Source: DASXRA01 sp036506155 (GTDB lineage: Bacteria; Actinomycetota; Actinomycetes; Mycobacteriales; Jatrophihabitantaceae). From it: a stretch of DNA of 19,658 nucleotides. How positions within the stretch are numbered: position 1 is the stretch's first letter; the number at the start of each line of letters is the position of its first letter. Below the pieces are notes generated by a model. It did no database searches. It was not told the DNA's origin and saw only the letters and a list, made by a program, of their open reading frames with translations. Position numbers and translations under genes: made by a program. This document shows positions 16,284 through 19,658 of the stretch, in pieces. Location: assembly GCA_036506155.1 (NCBI GenBank), contig DASXSF010000100.1, positions 1 to 19,658 on the forward strand, read 5' to 3'.

Positions 16284-18101
16284 TCAGCGTTTCACACGTC
16301 CACGGAGGGCAAGTAGCGCCAAGCCCAGCAGGACCGGGCCGGTGAGGCGCAGCACGGCCTGCAAGAACTTGCCCCAGGCGGTGAGGGTGACCTCGGGGTC
16401 GGTGAGAGACAGGGTGGCGCGGGAGGCGTACAGCAAGCTCGTCCAGTACGTATCCGGCTGTGGTGGGCGCACGAAGCCGACCAGGTGGAAGGCGACTGCG
16501 AGGGCGACGGTAATGCCAGCCAGCCAGACCAGGGATCGCCAGGCTCGCAGGCCATACCCGGAGACGAGCCAGTAGGCAGTCAGAATGCTCCGCTCCACCC
16601 TTCCCCAGGACGAGCTGCTTGCCCGGGTGTCGCTTGTGCTGCCTCGAGGACGCTGTGCGCGGCGGCGCATCTCCATCTCGCCGTAATAGAAATCGGCTGC
16701 ACCCGGCTCGTCCTTGATGTCCTCGCGTCCCTTACGTAAAGCCCGGTACAGCCCGGCGATTTGCCCGGGATCTAGTACCGCGGGCTCCGGGTCCAACCGC
16801 TCAGGCCACCAGGGGCGCTCCCAGCGCGCGGACGACCGGCTTGCCCGCCAGGCTCGTTCCTCGGCGATCACTTGTCGCCAGCCCCCCTTGCTCAGCCGGC
16901 CCAGTCGACTGGGGGCGGTGGCGAAGCTAACGTCGGCCTCCAGGCGAAGCTTGTCGAGGTTGTGTGCCCCGGCGAAGCGGCAATCGGCCAGGTCGACGTT
17001 GTTGAGTCCGAGGCCGGCTACGTTTGCCCCCTGCAATGACGCGAGGCGCGGTTCCTTGGAGATCCTCTCTGTCCAGGCTTCGGCAATCCGCTCTTCGCGC
17101 TCGGCCAGTTCGTCGCTGGCAAGCCGCCGAACGCCCGTGAGGATCGACGGGGCAGGAAAGTCGCTGTCATCCAGCACTACACGCGCCCATCGCAACCGCA
17201 AGCGCACGCCGGCGGGGAACCTTGCTCGACGGCAGGAGATCGCGCGAGCGCTGACCTCGATGCGGGTCGGCTGCGCGAACCGTACGTCATCCAGAACCAA
17301 TGCCTGGTGGGCCAGCAGCGGGCCGAATTGCAGGGTCCCGTCGAAGCTCACACTCTCGAAACATGCAGAGCTCCGGAGTTCGACATCATCAAACCTGGCG
17401 TCGCCTTGGAAGGTCGCCTCCCTGAAGTCGGCGTCGGCTTGGAAGGTCGCCCTCGCGAACCTGGCTGGGCCATGGAAGACCGTCCAGCCGAACCTCGCGA
17501 GGCCCTGGAACTTCGCCTCCACGAACCTGGCCTCGTCCTGGAAGACCGCCTCCTCGAATTCTGTGTCGCCTCGGAAGGTCACCCTTGGGAACCTGGCGAG
17601 GCCCCGGAAGACAGCCTTGTTGAAGCTGGCGTCGCCCTCGAAGATTGCCTTGTTGAAGCCGGCATCGGCTTCGAATGCTGCGTGGTCGAACCCAGCGCCT
17701 CGCCGAAAGGTTGCCTCCTCGAACCCAGCGTCGCTTTGGAAGGTCGCCTGGAAGTCTGCGTCGCCCTCGAACGTCGCACCCTTGAAGTCTGCGTCGCCCT
17801 CGAACGTCGCCCCCAGAAACCAGGCGTCGCACGCGAACGTAGCCCGGTCAAAACGCGACACAGTCACCAGCGGTTGCTCGTTTGCGTCGCGCCGCACGGC
17901 CCCCATGACCTGGTCCAAAAGTTCTTTGGTGATCGGCACGCCACGCAGGTCAATCTCGCCGGTCTCGCCAAGCCGCATAAGTTCCGCGCCCCGCTCGTCC
18001 ACCGTGGCGTGGGCTAGACACTTGCCGCCTACGTCAAGCCGGATGCCGATGCATCTGTCCTGGCTACACGTCAGCCATTCGACAGGCGCCTGCTCAGCCA
18101 T
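16284..18101 (-). CDS. Pentapeptide-repeat membrane protein with N-terminal Cys cluster and channel-like C-terminus
   Basis: Start ATG 18101, MAEQAPVEWLTC, where the conserved N-terminus begins; ATGs at 18116 and 18149 give short extensions. 605 residues. Cys12, Cys17, Cys28 and His31 (CSQDRCIGI then GKCLAHA) form a possible metal-binding knuckle, followed by GETGEIDLRGVPIT. Residues 84-260 are about 35 pentapeptide units of the form xFxxA (ATFEGDADFKGATF), which fold as a right-handed beta-helix. A shorter set follows near 375-400 (ASLQGANVAGLGLNNVDLAD). Then come RKGREDIKDEPGAADFYYGE, a membrane span (LVWLAGITVALAVAF), a hydrophobic turn (SLLYASRATLSLTDP) and a last span (GPVLLGLALLALRG) ending RVKR. 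The two spans with the intervening re-entrant-like segment resemble the pore of simple ion channels (inference). The frame is intact. IS6-family fragments lie on both sides in opposite orientations. One repeat lacks a residue (DADFQATF). Confidence 0.9.
   Translation of the reverse strand: MAEQAPVEWLTCSQDRCIGIRLDVGGKCLAHATVDERGAELMRLGETGEIDLRGVPITKELLDQVMGAVRRDANEQPLVTVSRFDRATFACDAWFLGATFEGDADFKGATFEGDADFQATFQSDAGFEEATFRRGAGFDHAAFEADAGFNKAIFEGDASFNKAVFRGLARFPRVTFRGDTEFEEAVFQDEARFVEAKFQGLARFGWTVFHGPARFARATFQADADFREATFQGDARFDDVELRSSACFESVSFDGTLQFGPLLAHQALVLDDVRFAQPTRIEVSARAISCRRARFPAGVRLRLRWARVVLDDSDFPAPSILTGVRRLASDELAEREERIAEAWTERISKEPRLASLQGANVAGLGLNNVDLADCRFAGAHNLDKLRLEADVSFATAPSRLGRLSKGGWRQVIAEERAWRASRSSARWERPWWPERLDPEPAVLDPGQIAGLYRALRKGREDIKDEPGAADFYYGEMEMRRRAQRPRGSTSDTRASSSSWGRVERSILTAYWLVSGYGLRAWRSLVWLAGITVALAVAFHLVGFVRPPQPDTYWTSLLYASRATLSLTDPEVTLTAWGKFLQAVLRLTGPVLLGLALLALRGRVKR
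17321..17852. repeat. 15-nt periodic coding repeats (pentapeptide array)
   Basis: DNA of roughly 15-base units with variants of tggaaggtcgcc recurs throughout. It encodes the beta-helix of the pentapeptide-repeat protein on the minus strand. The period and degeneracy come from protein structure, not CRISPR or a satellite. One unit near 17745 is three bases short. Confidence 0.8.
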
Positions 18102-18189
18102 CGGCCCACCCCACATCGAAACTGCGCTCCCGAGGTTGTGCAGCATCACCCTTGCAGGCGCTGTTGCGTTGCCGACATTGGGGCGGGGA

Positions 18190-18300
18190 CGGGACTCGGC
18201 TTCGCCCGATGCGTGGACTCAAACGGCTGGCCGCCGCGCACCATTGCAGCGGGACATGCCTTCGTGCAGAACCTGCGCCGCGGGCACCGGCATCTCTGGT
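18190..18300 (+). mobile_element. IS6-family transposase C-terminal scrap, opposite orientation
   Basis: On the plus strand, two overlapping frames read TRLRPMRGLKRLAAA and PRTIAAGHAFVQNLRRGHRH, the same C-terminal region as the 15871-16195 fragment, joined by a frameshift near 18230. DNA from 18195 to 18290 is closely similar to the complement of about 15935-16010, including catgccttcgtgcagaacct in both. Only about 35 codons survive. With the other fragment it brackets the pentapeptide-repeat gene in inverted orientation. Confidence 0.7.
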
Positions 18301-18498
18301 TCGCTCTGTTCCGGGATGCGGCGATTCTGACTGCCAGGAACTTGCACGGCTGCCGGTAGTTCACTACACGAGCCATTGCACGGCTTCAGCGCGACGGCTA
18401 CAGCAGGTCGCGGCCACACCGCGGCCCATGCACGGCCGCGACGGCATGGCTGGCGGTGTCGACGGCGTCAGCCGGGGGCCTCTGCCGCGGCGCTGTTA

Positions 18499-18516
18499 CC
18501 AAGTCTGACAGCTTGG
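18499..18516 (-). terminator. Hairpin after the PLD-like gene
   Basis: ccaag (18499-18503) pairs with cttgg (18512-18516), extended inward by ctg/cag with one bulged base, six bases beyond the stop of the minus-strand PLD gene. The stem is short and has no T-run, so it is only a plausible terminator. The rest of 18301-18521 shows nothing recognisable. Confidence 0.3.
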
Positions 18517-18521
18517 GGAGG

Positions 18522-19658
18522 TCACTGGTACGCGGTCACGATAGTGGCTACGTACTTGGCGTATCGGTTGACGAGGCGTTTGTCGTCGCTGATGTGCAGT
18601 TGGTTTTCGGCGTTCTTTTCGGCGTTGGCCGAGATGTTGTACGAACCGGTGATCAGGTGATCATCCGTGATCAGCACCTTGTTGTGCATAAAGTCGTGCG
18701 GGCCGTTCCGCGTGTAAGGCGTCGATTTCTTGGCAACCAGGTGCTTCTTGACCGTGCTCCAGTCGGACAACACCCGAGCGTCGCTGGCATGCTGGGCCCA
18801 TTCGCGTTCGATCGGTCCCATCTGGCCGCTGTCGTAGATGCCAGACACCGGCACGCCATTTCCGAGAGCAGTGACTAGCCCGGACAACACGGCATGTGAG
18901 GTGAGCACCATCGTTGCCAGGACGATCCGGTTACGGGCCGCGGCGATCGCCTCGGCGAGCGCGGCGTCGATGCCGCTGCCGTCGCCGGGTGCGAACTCCC
19001 ACCCGACCGTCGCGCCGGTGTCTGTGGCCGTGCCGGCGTCGCCGGCACCGGTTTCTTGATCGAGCCGGACGCCCACCGCTCGTCGAAGTCGCGTCGATAC
19101 CCGGCGGCGACGTCGGCCGACGCCACCGTGATGATGTTGTTCTCCTGCAGCGTCCACGCGTCGTCGGTGAAGTTCGTCGAACCTGTCCACACCGCGGCGG
19201 TTCCCGTCGCACCAGGCGTGGGCCCGCCGTCTCGCACCACGTACTTGGAGTGCATCAACCGACCACTCGGTGCCGTGATCGCGCGGATCTGCACGTCGGT
19301 GTTACCGAAGTGGTTCGCGACCCACTGCGCCGTACCCGACGGCGCAGGGTCCGCCGCCAACATCGCGAACGTCGACCGCGTGGCCGACACCGGCTTTCCC
19401 GCGTCATAGGCAATCCGCACCCATACACCCCGCGCTGCCGCCCTGGCCAACGCACCCACGATCGGTCCGGCCAACGCCTCGCTCAACCGGAAGTCATAGA
19501 TCGCCACGTCCATCGTCGCGGTGGCCCGCCGCACAAACGCGGTCAGCCTTCGCGCAACAACCTGCGGCTGATCCACCGCCCCGCCACGGCGAGTATCACG
19601 TAGGAACAGGGTCTGAATCACAGCCGCGGCCACGACACGAAGTCTCCCGGGCCCGCCC
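18522..19658 (-). pseudogene. Phospholipase D-like protein with two HKD motifs, frameshifted; 5' end off the window
   Basis: The frame is open from the window edge; GTG 19633 is a possible start, but open frame continues to 19658, so the gene may begin outside. The first half has MDVAIYDFRLSEALAG, then HKD motif one HSKYVVRD followed by WTGSTNFTDDAW. The second half (ending 18522) has ALAEAIAAARNRIVLATMVL and HKD motif two HNKVLITDDHLITGSYNIS. Both HxKxxxxD motifs are complete, and two per chain is the usual PLD arrangement. The halves are in different frames, with the switch between about 19090 and 19000 (the linker after ERWASGS), consistent with loss of one base or gain of two. Members hydrolyse phosphodiester bonds in phospholipids or nucleic acids; the substrate cannot be told here, and no signal peptide is visible. 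As given, two separate non-functional halves would be made. A sequencing error in the GC-rich linker is the alternative. Confidence 0.8.

Noticed and set aside
17321..17852. Regular repeats that could be read as a CRISPR array or minisatellite
   Set aside because: The unit is about 15 bases with no unique spacers and encodes an in-frame beta-helix; there are no cas genes.
16714..18330. A 538-codon plus-strand open frame with repetitive Ser/Ala/Lys/Pro text
   Set aside because: It is the mirror of the pentapeptide-repeat gene; its repeats are the complement of the real xFxxA coding repeats.

Overview
This is a high-GC window with actinobacterial gene families: a SARP/BTAD regulator fused to a Hanks-type kinase, an nSTAND NTPase and WD40 repeats; an FHA protein; lipoproteins; an HxlR regulator; and a pentapeptide-repeat membrane protein. 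An actinomycete is very likely. The genus cannot be read from the sequence. No rRNA, tRNA or CRISPR array was found.

Layout. 1-756 holds no convincing gene, only a possible short ORF and two fold-back elements. 757-1497 (-) is a GNAT acetyltransferase with two in-frame TGA stops. 1648-6751 (-) is a roughly 1,700-residue signalling protein (winged helix/BTAD, Ser/Thr kinase, STAND NTPase, one membrane span, WD40 repeats) broken by one frameshift near 4382. It diverges across two dyads (6781-6835) from 6861-7790 (+), an FHA protein with a degenerate nucleotide-cyclase domain. 7817-8884 (+) is a lipoprotein interrupted by one in-frame TAG. 9091-9213 is a short-chain dehydrogenase scrap. 9317-10243 is a tyrosine recombinase whose middle 60 codons are out of register. 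Then come a MOSC-domain protein (10511-10930) and an MDR quinone-oxidoreductase-like enzyme (11204-12127), both apparently intact. A gap of about 690 bases follows. A cytosolic HtrA-like PDZ protease (12822-13724, -) and an HxlR regulator (13810-14241, +) diverge around a near-perfect 20-bp palindrome. Next are the C-terminal tail of an AAA/ABC-type ATPase (14520-14768), an unrecognised protein (14875-15366), a lipoprotein signal peptide cut off by an IS6-family transposase remnant (15783-16195), a pentapeptide-repeat membrane protein (16284-18101, -), a second IS6-family remnant in the opposite orientation (about 18190-18300), and a frameshifted phospholipase D-like protein that runs off the right edge.

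How the genes may work together. The strongest functional unit is 1648-8884. A membrane-anchored kinase/regulator/NTPase sits beside an FHA phosphothreonine reader and a lipoprotein, which suggests a phosphorylation-dependent regulatory relay, a one-chain analogue of the AfsK/AfsR idea. The second unit is the HxlR/HtrA pair. Nearly half of the recognisable genes are damaged by nonsense codons, small indels or truncation, so either the region is decaying and mobile-element-rich or the assembly carries residual indel errors. The sequence alone cannot fully separate these, but in-frame nonsense codons and truncated genes favour real decay for at least part of it.
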